This document shows, in pieces, positions 1-10,389 of a DNA stretch of 64,000 nt (the first letter of the stretch is position 1; each line of letters starts with the position of its first letter). The stretch spans positions 1 to 64,000 of the forward strand of contig CAJOFL010000005.1 of the NCBI GenBank assembly GCA_905233895.1, in the 5' to 3' direction. The position numbers and the translations under genes are program-made. The notes under the pieces were generated by a model. The model saw only the letters and a program-made list of their open reading frames with translations, searched no databases and was not told the DNA's origin. Source of the stretch: an uncultured Bacteroidales bacterium. Its GTDB lineage: Bacteria > Bacteroidota > Bacteroidia > Bacteroidales > P3.

Positions 1-29
1 GCATGTTTTTAAGGGTTATTAATTGACTG

Positions 30-82
30 CAAAGATACGAACTTTTTCCGAACCTGCGGAAAAAAGTTTTTTGGGCGGTTCG
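30..82 (-). promoter_or_regulatory. Promoter reading out of the left edge, with palindrome
   Basis: The minus strand carries TATCTTTG at 37-30, the -7 box typical of Bacteroidota. It would drive a gene beyond the left edge. A long imperfect palindrome (CGAACC at 49-54, GGTTCG at 77-82, with A and T runs between) covers the place where the -33 box should be. It could be an operator or simply a hairpin upstream of the start site. Confidence 0.6.
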
Positions 83-152
83 AGGTGGGCAAATATAGGT
101 GTTCGCTCCACTTCGGTCGCGTTCACCTGCCTTCTTAATTTAGGAGAAATGC

Positions 153-176
153 AGGCGTTGATCAGGCGAAGGTGGG
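153..176 (+). repeat. 11-base repeat, site A (one unit plus tail)
   Basis: One copy of AGGCGTTGATC (153-163) is followed directly by the tail AGGCGAAGGTGGG (164-176). The same unit and tail occur near 29.3 kb and 63.8 kb, and the unit alone near 43.75 kb. It lies between the C25 protease and the outward promoter at the left edge. Confidence 0.75.
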
Positions 177-240
177 GTAAATAAACTGAGAATTAGGGTG
201 TTATAACGCCATTTTTAAAAACTCGTTAAGATTTGTTAAC

Positions 241-275
241 GAAAAAGTGTTAAGAAGTGTTAAGTTTAACACTTC
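241..275 (-). terminator. Probable terminator of the protease/metG run
   Basis: On the minus strand, GAAGTGTTAA and TTAACACTTC (275-254) form a 10-base inverted repeat, followed after TTAACAC by a short T run. It lies about 35 bases past the stop of the C25 protease gene. The inverted repeat is clear; terminator function is inferred. Confidence 0.45.
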
Positions 276-308
276 CCTCAATGGTGGGGCGGCGGATATT
301 AACTCAAG

Positions 309-3300
309 TTAGAGGCGTTCGATACGGAGGGCGGCGGTACCCGCTTCGGTGGTGATTCTCAGGAGGTAGATGCCTTGTGGTAGGGGGGTGAGGTCGATAC
401 CGCTCACCTGTTCGCGGCGCAGAAGCAGGCGGCCCTGCAGGTCATATAGCTCGGCTACAGGCACTTCGGTGCTGAACATAACGGATCCCGTGGTGATGGT
501 GGGGTAGGCGAGCAGGGCGTTATCGTCGATGTCGCCGATGCCGTTCTGCGGACGGTCGAAGGTGAGGATAAGGGTGACGACGCTGTCGCAACCGGCGGTG
601 GTGGTTAGGGTGATAGTATATTCGCCGCTTTCGGTGTAGGTCTCGCCGTGCCAACGGAAGTTAGAGGCCTGGGTGGTGATTTCAACAGTATCGTAGGCAC
701 TATGGAAAATATGCACGTTGACGGTCTCCAACGAGTCGCATCCGTAGACGGTGGTGTCGATGTGGTTGTAGTTGAAGTCGGTGGTATAGACGGTTCCGTT
801 CCAGAGGAGGCTGTCGCAGGCGGCGAAGTCGATAAGACCGGAGTAGGCGGGATGGACGGTGTACTCGACGAGGGTGTTGCCGCTAACCACGGCGAAGCTG
901 CCGGGAGTGCGGCCTATGGTGTCGTCGCCGACAACTTGGAGGTCGCCCTGACAGAGGTCGACATTGCTGAATTGCACGTCGTTGCGTGGGGTGGGGAGGG
1001 TGATGTTGTCAATCCATGCACAGTCGCTGTTGCGGTTGACGGAGCCGTCCTTCGAGTAGGTGAAACGGAAGTTGTGGCTGCCTGGCTGTACGGCGAAGGC
1101 GGCACGTGTCCAGGCAACCTCGCCCGAGGCGGTGACCAGTTCCTCGTTATCGATATAAAAATGGAACTTGTCGTAGCCTGATTCCGACGAGACTTTGTAC
1201 CAGAACGATATGCTGTCGGCCATGCTGACGGTGCGCTGGATGGCGAGTTCGGCGGTCTGGCTGTGGGTGAGTGCCGAATCGGAGCGGGCACAATATATGC
1301 CGGCGGCAGGTGCGGTGGTGTCGATAATCCAGTTGTAGTAGCCCTGTGTCCAGCCGGCGAGGCTGAAGGTGCCGCTCTCGAAGGTCTCGACCATCGGGCT
1401 GCCGATATAAATTGGCAGGGTGTTGACGGCAGTGCCTTCGGTGCCCGTCAGGGTCAATACAAGCGGTATGCTGATGCCGATTGGCAGGCGGTTGTCGGCC
1501 TGCAGGTTGTAGGTCACGGTGACGGAGGCACCGGGAGCCAAGGTGCCAGGTACTGTGCTCTGGCTATTGGCCGCAAGCAGCGAGGTGGGCGAGTTGACCG
1601 TAAGTGTGGCGGCAGAGAGTGATGCATGGCCGCTGTTGGAGAGGGTGATATTGACGGCGGCTGTTGCGCCGGGCAGTATGGTGCCGTCGCCACTGTAAGC
1701 GAATTCGATTACCGGTGCTGTAACGGTGAGCATCAGCGAGTTGACGCTGGTTGGCTCCGTTCCAGTTGGTGCTGCAGCCGATGGCCATGGTGGTGCCGTC
1801 GGTGGCCGAGTTACTGACGGTGGCGTTGACAGTGGCAGTTGCGGTGGCGCCCGCCGCGATGGTGGCTATAGTGACGGTGGATGTGCCTAGGGTTATGTCG
1901 GAACTGGCGGGAGTGAGCTGTACGGTGACGTTCTGCGCTGTACTGCTGCCGGGGTTGGCAACGGTGAGGGTTAGCGGCACGGTGGTGCCGGGCAGCAGGG
2001 GAGCGCTGCTCTCAAGGGCGGTGGTGATGGCGTAAGGACCCGACGGCGGGATGACAGACACGGGGCGGAACTTAATGCGGTACTGCTGGGCTGAGGCGGC
2101 CAGTTCGTAGCCGCCCACGGTGAGACCAGACGGGAGCGAGAGGGTAGCCTGACCGGTGGCGTTGGCGAAGGTGGCCGCTACGAGGGTATGGGTGGTGGTA
2201 TCGGTTAGTGCCACATAAGCGTAAGGCACGGCGGTGACACTGTAGGAGGTGCTGCCACTGAGGATTGTCGGGTTGGCAGTTAGGGGCATGGTGTCGGCTT
2301 GGGTGAGGTAGGTCATCACCGACGGGTCGCCCATCAGGTGGTATATTTCCCAGTAATAGAGTTTGCGGCTAGTTGACGAGCTTTCGACGGCCATATTCCC
2401 TTGGAACATAAGGTCGCCTTGGGTAATCACCCACTGGTTGTAGGCCTCGCCGTGGGTGTGGCAGACACGGTCATATACTCCCAGATTGCTGGCGTTGTAG
2501 GCCATCGACATCGAGGGATCGATGCTGCTGCGTACGCCTACAGCCCAGTAAAAGTCTTCGTACCAGTAGGTGCTGTTGCTGCCGCCGATATATCCCACCG
2601 CGCCGCAGTAGTTGCCCTTGCGGAGCACCGACTCACCGAGGCAGGTGGCGGTTTGGAACTTGTTGGTTAGGCAGCAGTTGCCAATCATAAGGCCAAACTT
2701 CTGGGTGTTGGTCATGGCGGCTGCGTGGCTGGTGGTGAAGTTGGGGGTACCCCAGCTGGTGGCGCTTCCGTGGGCGGAGTAGTTGATGAGTCCAGCCCCT
2801 TGGTTGTAGTAGTTGCGCACGTTAGCTGAGTTGGACGAGGCGCTACTTCCGACGGTGACATTCGAGCCTGTAGGCACGATTGAAGTGTTGTTCTTGAAAT
2901 ACATCACCTGGCTCCAGCCATGGCTGCCATTGATATAGTTGGTGATTGCGTAGTCCATAGCCGGGTCGGCATGGGTATAGCCGTAGTCGCCACTGCTGCC
3001 GCCGTCCACACCAGCCACCATCACGGCACGGTCGAGAAACGATGGGTCGTCGAAGGTGTACTGCTCGTACATCAGGGTTTTCTGCACCTGAGGCGTGAGG
3101 TCGGCTATCGTCTGTGCCGAGAAGCGGCCGCAGTAGCAGTCTGGGATGTTGTCGCCCGAGGTCCACGAGATATAGTAAAGGTCGGTGATATGTGATGACG
3201 AGGTATTGCCGGTGAAGGCGGGAATCTGCTCGTGGTCGCCCACGATAAGGAGGTAGGTGGGAGCCGGGTTGGCGGCGGTTGCGTTGTTGTACTGGCCTAG

Positions 3301-4110
3301 GATATAGGACTGGATGGAGTTCGTGGTGGAACCTACGGCGGCTTCGTCAGTGTAGACGATGTCGGTTATGAATCCTTTGCGGCGTTTCCATTGTACGAAG
3401 TTGTCCATCTGGCCGCGGAACATGCTGTGGGCCACAATAAGGTAGCGAACAGGGGCTGCGGTGCGGACGGTCTTGGGATAGAGGTTGTTCATCACCTGTG
3501 AGCCGCTGTGGAAGGCAGGTGAGTGGTAGCGCTCGAACATAGCAAGCGTGGCTTCGCGGTTGGTTCCGAGGTAGCGGATAGTCACCGTTGCACGGCGGCA
3601 GACGACGAGTGTGTTGCGCACGGGGTTGTATTGCACTGGTGCGAACTGGAGGCGGGCCAGACGGCGGTCGCGGGCGATGCCGATGGCCTCGACGATTGCT
3701 TGCTGTTCACCGTAATAGGCATCCTTGGCGTAAAGGTCGCGGTCGATTACCATAGGGTGCCATGCGGTGTCGCTCTTGCTGCGCGAGGGCTGTGCGGGAG
3801 CCACTTTGCCACCGGCGAGTGGTAAGGTGTCGTACTCGGTAGCAGTCACGCTGATATCGAATCCCTCGCAGAGAGGTATTTCGATAATGCGCGAAAAGAG
3901 TGGCAATTGCGGTGCACCGACCTTCGTTGAGGGTATAAGTCCGTCGACGGAGATGGTCTGCCAGTCGGTTCCGTCGGTTTTGACATCGCCTACGGTGAAG
4001 GTGAGTTGCAGGCTTTGCCAGTTATCGTTGATGATGGTGTAGTCGGTCTGTGCGGCTGCACCAGCCATAAGCCCTGCAAGCAGGAGGGCGATTGCGGTGA
4101 ATCGGCGCAT
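309..4110 (-). pseudogene. C25 (gingipain-like) cysteine protease with T9SS sorting domain, frameshifted
   Basis: Two reading frames make up one secreted cysteine endopeptidase. The first (4110 to about 1760) has a signal peptide (residues 1-20), a C25 propeptide, and the C25 catalytic domain from about residue 217. The catalytic His is in NYSAHGS (H447) and the Cys in GNCCLTNKF (C479/C480). The second frame (from about 1755 to 309) continues CARDB-like and jellyroll-like domains, two short modules ending in GCDS, and a C-terminal T9SS sorting domain (NGIGDIDDN to RIERL). The frames join near 1755-1765, where a one-base change would restore NWNGTEPTSVNS. As written, the sorting domain is lost, so the product would not be surface-attached. 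A sequencing error cannot be excluded. The gene starts 10 bases after the DPP11 stop and is probably cotranscribed with it. Confidence 0.85.
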
Positions 4111-4120
4111 TGTCTTTTGT

Positions 4121-6250
4121 TTAGTTTACGTTGACGAGGGTCATTTCGTCCACCAAGTGGCGGGCACCGGCGAACTTGTCGATGATAAAGAGGCAGTAAC
4201 GGATGTCGAGCGATATGTTGCGGCAGTAGTTGGGGTCGAAGAGGAGGTCGCTCATGGTGCCTTCCCAGCAGCGGTCGAAGTTGATGCCTATAAGTTGGCC
4301 GTCGGCGTTGAGCACGGGGCTACCAGAGTTGCCGCCGGAGGTGTGGTTGGTGGCGATGAAGGCCACGGGTAGCTCTCCTTTGCTATTAGCATACTGGCCG
4401 TAGTCCTTCGCTTTCCAGAGTTCCTTGAGTTTGGGCTCGACGCGATAGTCGTAGATATCGGGGTTCTCCTTCTCCATGATGCCGTCGATGGTGGAGTAGG
4501 CAGTGTAGTAGGTGGCATCTTTGGGCTTGAATCCTTCCACGTGGCCGTAGGTGACGCGCAACGTGAGGTTGGCGTCGGGGAAGAAGTTGCTGTCGGGGTA
4601 TTGCTCCATCATGCCTTTGATATAGGTGCGCATGAGGCGCTGGATGTTGTCGTCGGCTTGGTTGTAGGTCTCACGCTTGGAGTCACTGTAGCAGTAGTCA
4701 TAGGCTTTTGCCAAAAGGTCTAGGGCTGGGTCTTTGGCGGCGGCGCACCAGTCGTGCAACTTGTGGCTGGGCATGGTGAGCAGTTTCTCGAGTTTCTTGG
4801 GGTTGTTGAGTACCGACTTGTCGTAGATTTTCTTGAGCGTGGACTCAAGTACGTTGGCGTCGTTGATGTCCATATAGGGGGCATAGCCACGCTGCCACAT
4901 ATATGCGAATGTCTCAACGAAGATAGCCTCGTCGATGGGTGAGTGCTGGTCGAAATCCTCGAAATATTTATAGCTGTCGCTGAGCAGTTTCGAAGCGGAA
5001 CTTTCGATAGCCACCTGGTCGTTGAGGCGGCCTAGGGTGTAAAGCCTTCTGGCACGGTACATGAAGTCGGAGGCCAGCACAGCCTCGCTGAAGTAGGTCC
5101 ATTCCAGTTCTACTTCGCGCAGTTTGGCGTAATTCTCCTCCATCTGCTGCAACACGTCGCGGTACTGGGGCTTGTTCTGTGCCCAGCGCTGGAATTCGGC
5201 TTCCTGTTCCATCTTCTGTTCCACTCCGTGGAGGCGCTCGATACCTAATGATTCCCCCTGCCACTTCTTCCATCCGTTGGCGATGGAGGCCACGCGGCTG
5301 GCATATTTAAGGCGCTGGGCAGGCGACTGCTTCATGGCGGCGTTGTAATGTGCCAAACGGATGTCGCGCAAGGCGATGCGAACAGGGTTCTCTTTGTTGG
5401 CTGCTAGGTCGACATAGTCGTGGGTCACATAGCGGTGGGTGGTGCCGGGATAACCGAAGACAAAGGTGAAGTCGCCCTCGTTGACGCCACCGAGGCTGAT
5501 TTCAAGGTGTTTCAGCGGCTTGTAGGGCACGTTGTCCTTGCTGTAGTCGGCGGGGAGGTTGTCCTTGCCGACATAGACGCGGAACATGGAGAAGTCGCCG
5601 GTGTGGCGGGGCCACATCCAGTTGTCTGTGTCGCCACCGAACTTGCCGATGTTCGAGGGGGGCGCACCTACGAGACGTACATCAGTGAACACCTCGTTGA
5701 CGTACATGAAGTACTGGTTGCCGTAGTAGAAGGGCTTGATGACGGCCTTGTAGTGGGTGCCTTCGACGGCCTTGTCAGAGACCCGCTTGATGTTCTTTTC
5801 GATAATCTTCTCGCGGTCAGCCTCGGAGGTCTCGTTGGTGATGCCTTCAAGCACTTGGGCACTGACGTCCTCCATGCGCACCAGACGGGTGACGCTCAAA
5901 CCCGGGCAGGGTATCTCTTGGTCGCGGCTCATGGCCCAAAAGCCGTTGGTGAGGTAATCGTGCTCGACAGTGCTGTGCTTTACTATGTAGCTGTAGCCGC
6001 AGTGGTGGTTGGTGAGAACAAGGCCCTCGTGCGAAACGAACTCGCCGGTGCAGCCGCCTCCGAAGAGAAGGACGGCGTCCTTGAGTGAGGCGTTGTTAAT
6101 ATCGTAGATGTCCTGTGCCGTGATGTGCATACCGGCACGTTGCATGGCTGCTTCGTTGCGTTGGAGCAACATGGGAATCCACATACCTTCGTCGGCGAAA
6201 GCTGGAATTGCCATCAGAATGGCGGCTATTACGGTTAATGTCTTCTTCAT
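4121..6250 (-). CDS. dpp11: S46 dipeptidyl-peptidase, DPP11 type (Asp/Glu-specific)
   Basis: This is a periplasmic serine exopeptidase that removes dipeptides from the N-terminus of oligopeptides. It has a signal peptide (about 1-19) followed by the S46 hallmark GMW. Catalytic residues are visible: His83 in TNHHCGY, an Asp in the GGDTDNWMWPRHTGDFS region (probably D219), and Ser642 in GGNSGSP. The residue 18 places after the serine is Arg660 (NFDR). In Porphyromonas gingivalis an Arg there (Arg673) marks DPP11, which prefers Asp/Glu at P1, while DPP7 has Gly. The length of 709 residues fits the family (about 720). It lies just upstream of the C25 endopeptidase, which would make its substrates. 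Confidence 0.93.
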   Translation of the reverse strand: MKKTLTVIAAILMAIPAFADEGMWIPMLLQRNEAAMQRAGMHITAQDIYDINNASLKDAVLLFGGGCTGEFVSHEGLVLTNHHCGYSYIVKHSTVEHDYLTNGFWAMSRDQEIPCPGLSVTRLVRMEDVSAQVLEGITNETSEADREKIIEKNIKRVSDKAVEGTHYKAVIKPFYYGNQYFMYVNEVFTDVRLVGAPPSNIGKFGGDTDNWMWPRHTGDFSMFRVYVGKDNLPADYSKDNVPYKPLKHLEISLGGVNEGDFTFVFGYPGTTHRYVTHDYVDLAANKENPVRIALRDIRLAHYNAAMKQSPAQRLKYASRVASIANGWKKWQGESLGIERLHGVEQKMEQEAEFQRWAQNKPQYRDVLQQMEENYAKLREVELEWTYFSEAVLASDFMYRARRLYTLGRLNDQVAIESSASKLLSDSYKYFEDFDQHSPIDEAIFVETFAYMWQRGYAPYMDINDANVLESTLKKIYDKSVLNNPKKLEKLLTMPSHKLHDWCAAAKDPALDLLAKAYDYCYSDSKRETYNQADDNIQRLMRTYIKGMMEQYPDSNFFPDANLTLRVTYGHVEGFKPKDATYYTAYSTIDGIMEKENPDIYDYRVEPKLKELWKAKDYGQYANSKGELPVAFIATNHTSGGNSGSPVLNADGQLIGINFDRCWEGTMSDLLFDPNYCRNISLDIRYCLFIIDKFAGARHLVDEMTLVNVN

Positions 6251-6292
6251 AAACTACCTACTGGTTTTCATTGTTCACTATCTCTTATTTAT

Positions 6293-8353
6293 TCATCCGA
6301 CTTGACAGCCGGGAGTCACTATGTCGCTGGGCGAGAGGAGAACGAGGCGTCCATCCTTATCCTCGGCACTGAGTATCATTCCCTGGCTCTCGACCCCTTT
6401 AAGTTTGCGCGGCGGGAAGTTGGCTATGAAGCACACCTGACGGCCGACAAGTTTCTCGGGCTCGGGGTAGTACTTGGCGATTCCGCTCACAATGGTGCGG
6501 CCGCCCATACCGTCGTCGAGCTTGAACTGTAGCAGCTTATCGGCTTTTGGTACCTTGGTGCATTCGAGGATGGTGGCTACACGGATGTCCATGCGGCCGA
6601 AGTCGTCTATGGTGACCGACGGCTTTACCTCGGCGGGCTGCCAAGCGTTGAGGGCGTTCTGCTCCTTGGTGCGCAGCAGTTTGTCGACTTGAGCTTGTAT
6701 GGTCTCGTCGCTTATCTGCTCGAAGAGGAGTTCCGGCTGCGCTATTTCGTGGCCTTCCATAAGGATGTCGACGCGGCCGGCGTCTTTCCACCCCAGTGCC
6801 TGGAGGTTCATAATGCGGTGCATCTTGTCGGCCGTGAAGGGGAGGAAGGGGGCGCAGAGGACGGCCAGATTGGCGCAAATCTGCAGCGAGAGGTTCATTA
6901 CCGTTGCGGTACGCTCGGGGTCGGTCTTGATAAGCTTCCACGGCTCGGTGTCGGTGAGGTATTTGTTACCCAATCGGGCCAGGTTCATCATCTCGGCGAG
7001 GGCCTCGCGGAAGCGGTAGGTCTCGATACTGCGCCCTATGCGCTCGGGGAAGGTGGAGATTTCCTTAACTACCTCCTGCTCGGCTTCTCCAAGCGGGCCA
7101 CAGGTGGGTACACGTCCGCTATAGAACTTGTGGGTGAGCACGAGGGTGCGGTTGACGAAGTTGCCGAGAATGGCGACCAACTCGCTATTGTTCTTCAACT
7201 GGAAGTCTTTCCAGGTGAAGTCGTTGTCCTTTGTTTCGGGAGCGTTGCTGCAAAGGGTGTAGCGAAGCACATCCTGCTTCCCGGGGAAATCCTGCAGGTA
7301 TTCGTGAAGCCACACGGCCCAGTTGCGCGAGGTGCTTATCTTGTCGCCTTCGAGGTTGAGGAACTCGTTGGCCGGCACGTTGGCGGGAAGTATGTAGCTG
7401 CCGTCGGCGTGAAGCATCGAGGGGAAGATGATACAGTGGAAGACGATATTGTCCTTACCGATGAAGTGCACCAGCTTGGTCTCTTTGTCCTTCCACCACT
7501 TCTCCCAGTCGTCGCCTTTAAGCTGCTTGGTGAAGGAGATATATCCAATTGGAGCGTCGAACCAGACGTAGAGCACCTTGCCGTCGGCCCCTTCGACGGG
7601 AACTTTCACGCCCCAGTCGAGGTCGCGCGTAACGGCGCGAGGCTGCAAGCCGGCATCAATCCACGACTTGCACTGGCCGTAGACGTTGGTCTTCCAGTCG
7701 CCTTTATGCTCTTCGAGTATCCACTGGCGCAACCAGGGCTCATCCTGGTCGAGGGGGAGGAACCAGTGCTTGGTTTCCTTGAGGACAGGTTTCGAACCGC
7801 TGAGGGCGCTCTTGGGGTTGATGAGATCAGTGGCGTTGAGCGATGTGCCGCAGGCTTCGCACTGGTCGCCGTAGGCGCGCTCGTTGCCGCAATGCGGACA
7901 GGTGCCGGTGATGTATCGGTCGGCAAGGAAGCAGCCCGCCTCTTCGTCGTAGTACTGCTGCGACACTTTCTCGACGAACTTGCCTTCGTCGTAGAGTTTC
8001 TTGAAGTATGCGGCTGCCGTCTCATGGTGCTCGCGACAGCTGGTGCGGCTGTAGATGTCGAACGAGATGCCCAGTTCGGCGAACGAGTCCTTGATTATCT
8101 TGTGGTAGCGGTCGACGATGTCCTGCGGGGTGACACCCTCTTTGCGGGCTTTGATGGTGATAGGCACTCCGTGTTCGTCGCTTCCGCCAATGAACATCAC
8201 CTGCTCACCCTGTGCGCGGAGGTAGCGCACATAGACGTCGGCTGGCACGTAGACGCCGGCCAGGTGGCCGATATGCACTGGGCCGTTGGCGTAGGGCAGG
8301 GCCGAGGTGACGGTGTAGCGTTTGTAGTTGCGGTCTTTTTCGGTGTAGGTCAT
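6293..8353 (-). CDS. metG: Methionyl-tRNA synthetase
   Basis: This cytoplasmic enzyme charges tRNA-Met. It is a class I synthetase with the HIGH motif as HIGH at residues 27-30, a zinc knuckle CPHCG...CEACG (about 152-169), and the KMSKS loop as KISTS (338-342). The last 100 or so residues form the tRNA-binding OB-fold (EMAP-like) domain used for dimerisation, seen from [11 protein letters not shown] onward. The length of 686 residues is normal for Bacteroidota. The start lies 6 bases after the stop of the lipoprotein gene upstream, so the two are probably cotranscribed. Confidence 0.98.
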   Translation of the reverse strand: MTYTEKDRNYKRYTVTSALPYANGPVHIGHLAGVYVPADVYVRYLRAQGEQVMFIGGSDEHGVPITIKARKEGVTPQDIVDRYHKIIKDSFAELGISFDIYSRTSCREHHETAAAYFKKLYDEGKFVEKVSQQYYDEEAGCFLADRYITGTCPHCGNERAYGDQCEACGTSLNATDLINPKSALSGSKPVLKETKHWFLPLDQDEPWLRQWILEEHKGDWKTNVYGQCKSWIDAGLQPRAVTRDLDWGVKVPVEGADGKVLYVWFDAPIGYISFTKQLKGDDWEKWWKDKETKLVHFIGKDNIVFHCIIFPSMLHADGSYILPANVPANEFLNLEGDKISTSRNWAVWLHEYLQDFPGKQDVLRYTLCSNAPETKDNDFTWKDFQLKNNSELVAILGNFVNRTLVLTHKFYSGRVPTCGPLGEAEQEVVKEISTFPERIGRSIETYRFREALAEMMNLARLGNKYLTDTEPWKLIKTDPERTATVMNLSLQICANLAVLCAPFLPFTADKMHRIMNLQALGWKDAGRVDILMEGHEIAQPELLFEQISDETIQAQVDKLLRTKEQNALNAWQPAEVKPSVTIDDFGRMDIRVATILECTKVPKADKLLQFKLDDGMGGRTIVSGIAKYYPEPEKLVGRQVCFIANFPPRKLKGVESQGMILSAEDKDGRLVLLSPSDIVTPGCQVG

Positions 8354-8359
8354 TGCTGT

Positions 8360-9358
8360 TTATTCGTGATATGTGTAAGTGGTCTCGTTGCCTTCGTCGT
8401 CGTTGACGGTGAGGGGGAATCCGGCGGCGTTGTAAGTGTAAAAGTAGTCGGTCACGCGGGTGATGGGTACATCACGCTGGATTGGGTAGGCGCCCAGAAA
8501 GGGTATGTTAATGGTGAGGGTGATGCCTGCGTTACCGTGGTTGTCCATGAGGGTGTAGTTGTTGGCCGAGAGCACCTGCGGGTCGAGCATCCCGATGAAG
8601 CCTTGCAGGGGGTTGTGATGGTCGTCGTAGGTGAGGTCGACGGTGTCCACGAGGGCGATGGTGAGGGGCTGCTCGCCCTGAATCGACGTCGCAAGCGAGG
8701 CCAGTTGTTCGCCCAGCACCTCGGTGAGGTCGATAATCTGGGATATCTCCTCCATGGTGATACCGGCGTTTATGTCGGCGTGGACAATCATGCGGCTCAC
8801 GTTGTCGCCCTGCCAGTCGAGGGTCGCATAGACGTCGGCGCTGTTCAGCGAGAACTTGCTGTCGCCCTTCTTGCCGCCAAAGTTCATGCCGCCCATAAGC
8901 TGACCCAGAAGGGTGGAGAGGTAGCTGGCGTCGACATCGAGGTCGACACGGTTGATTTTATTGGCCGAGTTGTGACTCACCGTGGCGTTTGCCGACATGG
9001 TGCCGTCGGTGTAGATGCTTATGGCCGAGATGTAGTTACCGCTGTAGGTGATGCGGGTCTCGGAGGCGACTCCTTGTACTGTCTGGGTCATGGAGGCCAT
9101 GCGGTTGCCGTTGTAAGTGAACTGCTGCACACCTGCGGCGTTCCCTTCAAGGTCGCGGCTCTCGATACGGTCGAGTTTAGTGTCGTTCCACACCCACTGC
9201 TGGGTGCCGTCGTTGTTGCTGACGGTGGCGATACGGGCTCCGGGATTGTAGATGCCCTCGCCGGTGGTCGGCTGCGGTTCAGGATCCACTTTGTCTTTCT
9301 TGCAGCCGGTAAGGCTGAGCACCGCCACTGCACAGACGGCCATAAGAATCTTTTTCAT
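8360..9358 (-). CDS. Lipoprotein with YD-like/DUF4595-like repeats
   Basis: The N-terminus is a lipoprotein signal with lipobox LTGC (Cys19), so it is probably anchored to the outer membrane or inner-membrane face. The rest has short beta-rich segments of the type 'TYNGNRMASMTQ', 'TYSGNYISAI', 'LDWQGDNVSRM' and 'TYNAAGFPLTV', resembling the YD/DUF4595 lipoproteins of Bacteroidales. No catalytic motif is visible. Its function is unknown. It sits 19 bases after the DUF5606 gene and 6 bases before metG. The family call rests on the look of the repeats only. Confidence 0.8.
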   Translation of the reverse strand: MKKILMAVCAVAVLSLTGCKKDKVDPEPQPTTGEGIYNPGARIATVSNNDGTQQWVWNDTKLDRIESRDLEGNAAGVQQFTYNGNRMASMTQTVQGVASETRITYSGNYISAISIYTDGTMSANATVSHNSANKINRVDLDVDASYLSTLLGQLMGGMNFGGKKGDSKFSLNSADVYATLDWQGDNVSRMIVHADINAGITMEEISQIIDLTEVLGEQLASLATSIQGEQPLTIALVDTVDLTYDDHHNPLQGFIGMLDPQVLSANNYTLMDNHGNAGITLTINIPFLGAYPIQRDVPITRVTDYFYTYNAAGFPLTVNDDEGNETTYTYHE

Positions 9359-9377
9359 AATGCTTGATATTTAATGT

Positions 9378-9794
9378 TTAGTCTTCTTTCTTCTCCTCCT
9401 CGGGTTCGGGTTCCAGCTTTCCGGCAGCCAGAAGGATATTGTACCATGAGAAGAGTTTCTTCACGTCCGAGGCGTGGACGCGCTCACGGTCGTAGTCGGG
9501 CATCACCTCCTCGAGCAGGGCGAACAGCTCCTTGCTTTCGGCCTTTTGGGGCTCGAAGGCGGTGGGCTTGGCCTGGAGGTGGTTGTAGATGGCGGTGTAC
9601 ACTTCTTCGAGCGGACGCTCATCGGTCTCGGTAAAGATGCGTATCTCGCCCAGCGAGCTTATGCGGTCGTTCTTGAAGACGGGATATTTCTGCCCGGTCA
9701 CGAGGTTTTTCACGATGGCGCCGCCCTTGGTTTGCGACACGAGTTCACTGAGGTCCGGCTTGCCGGAAATCACGAGGATGTTTGATAAGTCCAT
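9378..9794 (-). CDS. DUF5606 family protein
   Basis: This small acidic protein (138 residues) begins MDLSNILVISGKPDLSELV and continues with VSQTKGGAIVKNL and KNDRISSLGEIRIFT, a pattern I recognise as the Bacteroidota-specific DUF5606 family. The N-terminal half looks like a small beta-barrel; the C-terminal half is helical, with a charged Glu/Lys tail. Its role is unknown. It heads the run DUF5606, lipoprotein, metG, dpp11, C25 protease; no strong promoter was seen directly upstream, although TATTTTTG occurs on the minus strand near 9877-9870. Confidence 0.85.
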   Translation of the reverse strand: MDLSNILVISGKPDLSELVSQTKGGAIVKNLVTGQKYPVFKNDRISSLGEIRIFTETDERPLEEVYTAIYNHLQAKPTAFEPQKAESKELFALLEEVMPDYDRERVHASDVKKLFSWYNILLAAGKLEPEPEEEKKED

Positions 9795-9924
9795 TGTCAG
9801 TTGTTTGTTTATATTTATACTTTATCTTATCCATAACGCCACCTTGTGCATTTTATTGTATAAAATAAACAAAAATACGCAAAAAGAGTCGCTCTCCTTG
9901 CCCATAACATAGTATTGACAAAGG

Positions 9925-9980
9925 GTTAGGTAGCATCCCGGTGCGATTTGACACGGAGTCAACACGGACTTATCCCTAAC
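9925..9980. other. Nested inverted repeats in intergenic region
   Basis: GTTAGG (9925-9930) pairs with CCTAAC (9975-9980). Inside this lies a perfect small hairpin, TTGAC-acgga-GTCAA (9948-9962). The structure sits between the divergent DUF5606 and SMR genes and about 60 bases upstream of the likely SMR promoter. It may be an operator or an unannotated RNA; nothing identifies which. Confidence 0.4.
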
Positions 9981-10038
9981 AAACAATAATTTGAAACTAC
10001 AGATGTGCATTTTTTTCGCGCGATATGTCAAGAATTAG

Positions 10039-10046
10039 TATATTTG
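10039..10046 (+). promoter_or_regulatory. -7 promoter box for the SMR gene
   Basis: TATATTTG matches the Bacteroidota -7 consensus TAnnTTTG. It implies a transcript start near 10051, which rules out the in-frame ATG at 10048 and leaves only a short leader before the ATG at 10066. Confidence 0.65.
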
Positions 10047-10065
10047 CATGGACAAAGTTGGTGCT

Positions 10066-10389
10066 ATGAACTGGTTAATACTCATAATTGCAGGACTTTG
10101 CGAGGTTGGATTCGCCTTCTGTCTCGGTAAAGCGAAGGGCCTTGCGGGGTTGCCGTACTGGGAGTGGATGGGGGCGTTCGCCTTCTTTTATGTGCTCAGT
10201 GCCGTTCTTTTGGCTAAAGCCTCAGAGACCATCCCCATAGGCACCGCCTATCCCGTATGGACCGGTATCGGAGCTCTCGGCTCCGTTCTTGTCGGCATAT
10301 TCATCTTCCACGAGCCCGCTACCTTCTGGCGCCTGTTCTTTATCACCACTCTCACCGCTTCGATTGTTGGATTAAAAGCAGTATCATAA
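10066..10389 (+). CDS. sugE: Small multidrug resistance (SMR) exporter, SugE/Gdx-like
   Basis: This four-helix inner-membrane proton antiporter has the SMR fold: a membrane-embedded Glu in LCEVGFAF (helix 1), and the later motif IPIGTAYPVWTGIGALGS. The latter resembles the SugE/Gdx branch, known for guanidinium export, although the exact subtype is inferred. An ATG at 10048 is also in frame, but it overlaps the promoter; the ATG at 10066 gives the usual start MNWLILI. The stop overlaps the start of the next gene by one base (TAATG). No guanidine riboswitch is visible; the leader is too short for one. Confidence 0.9.
   Translation: MNWLILIIAGLCEVGFAFCLGKAKGLAGLPYWEWMGAFAFFYVLSAVLLAKASETIPIGTAYPVWTGIGALGSVLVGIFIFHEPATFWRLFFITTLTASIVGLKAVS

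Noticed and set aside
6689..9367. Long open frame on the plus strand opposite metG and the lipoprotein gene
   Set aside because: It is a mirror of G+C-rich codon use in real minus-strand genes; its translation is rich in Val, Gly, Asp and His with no domain.
10000..10065. Guanidine riboswitch before the SMR exporter
   Set aside because: The predicted transcript start leaves about 15 bases of leader and no riboswitch motifs are seen.
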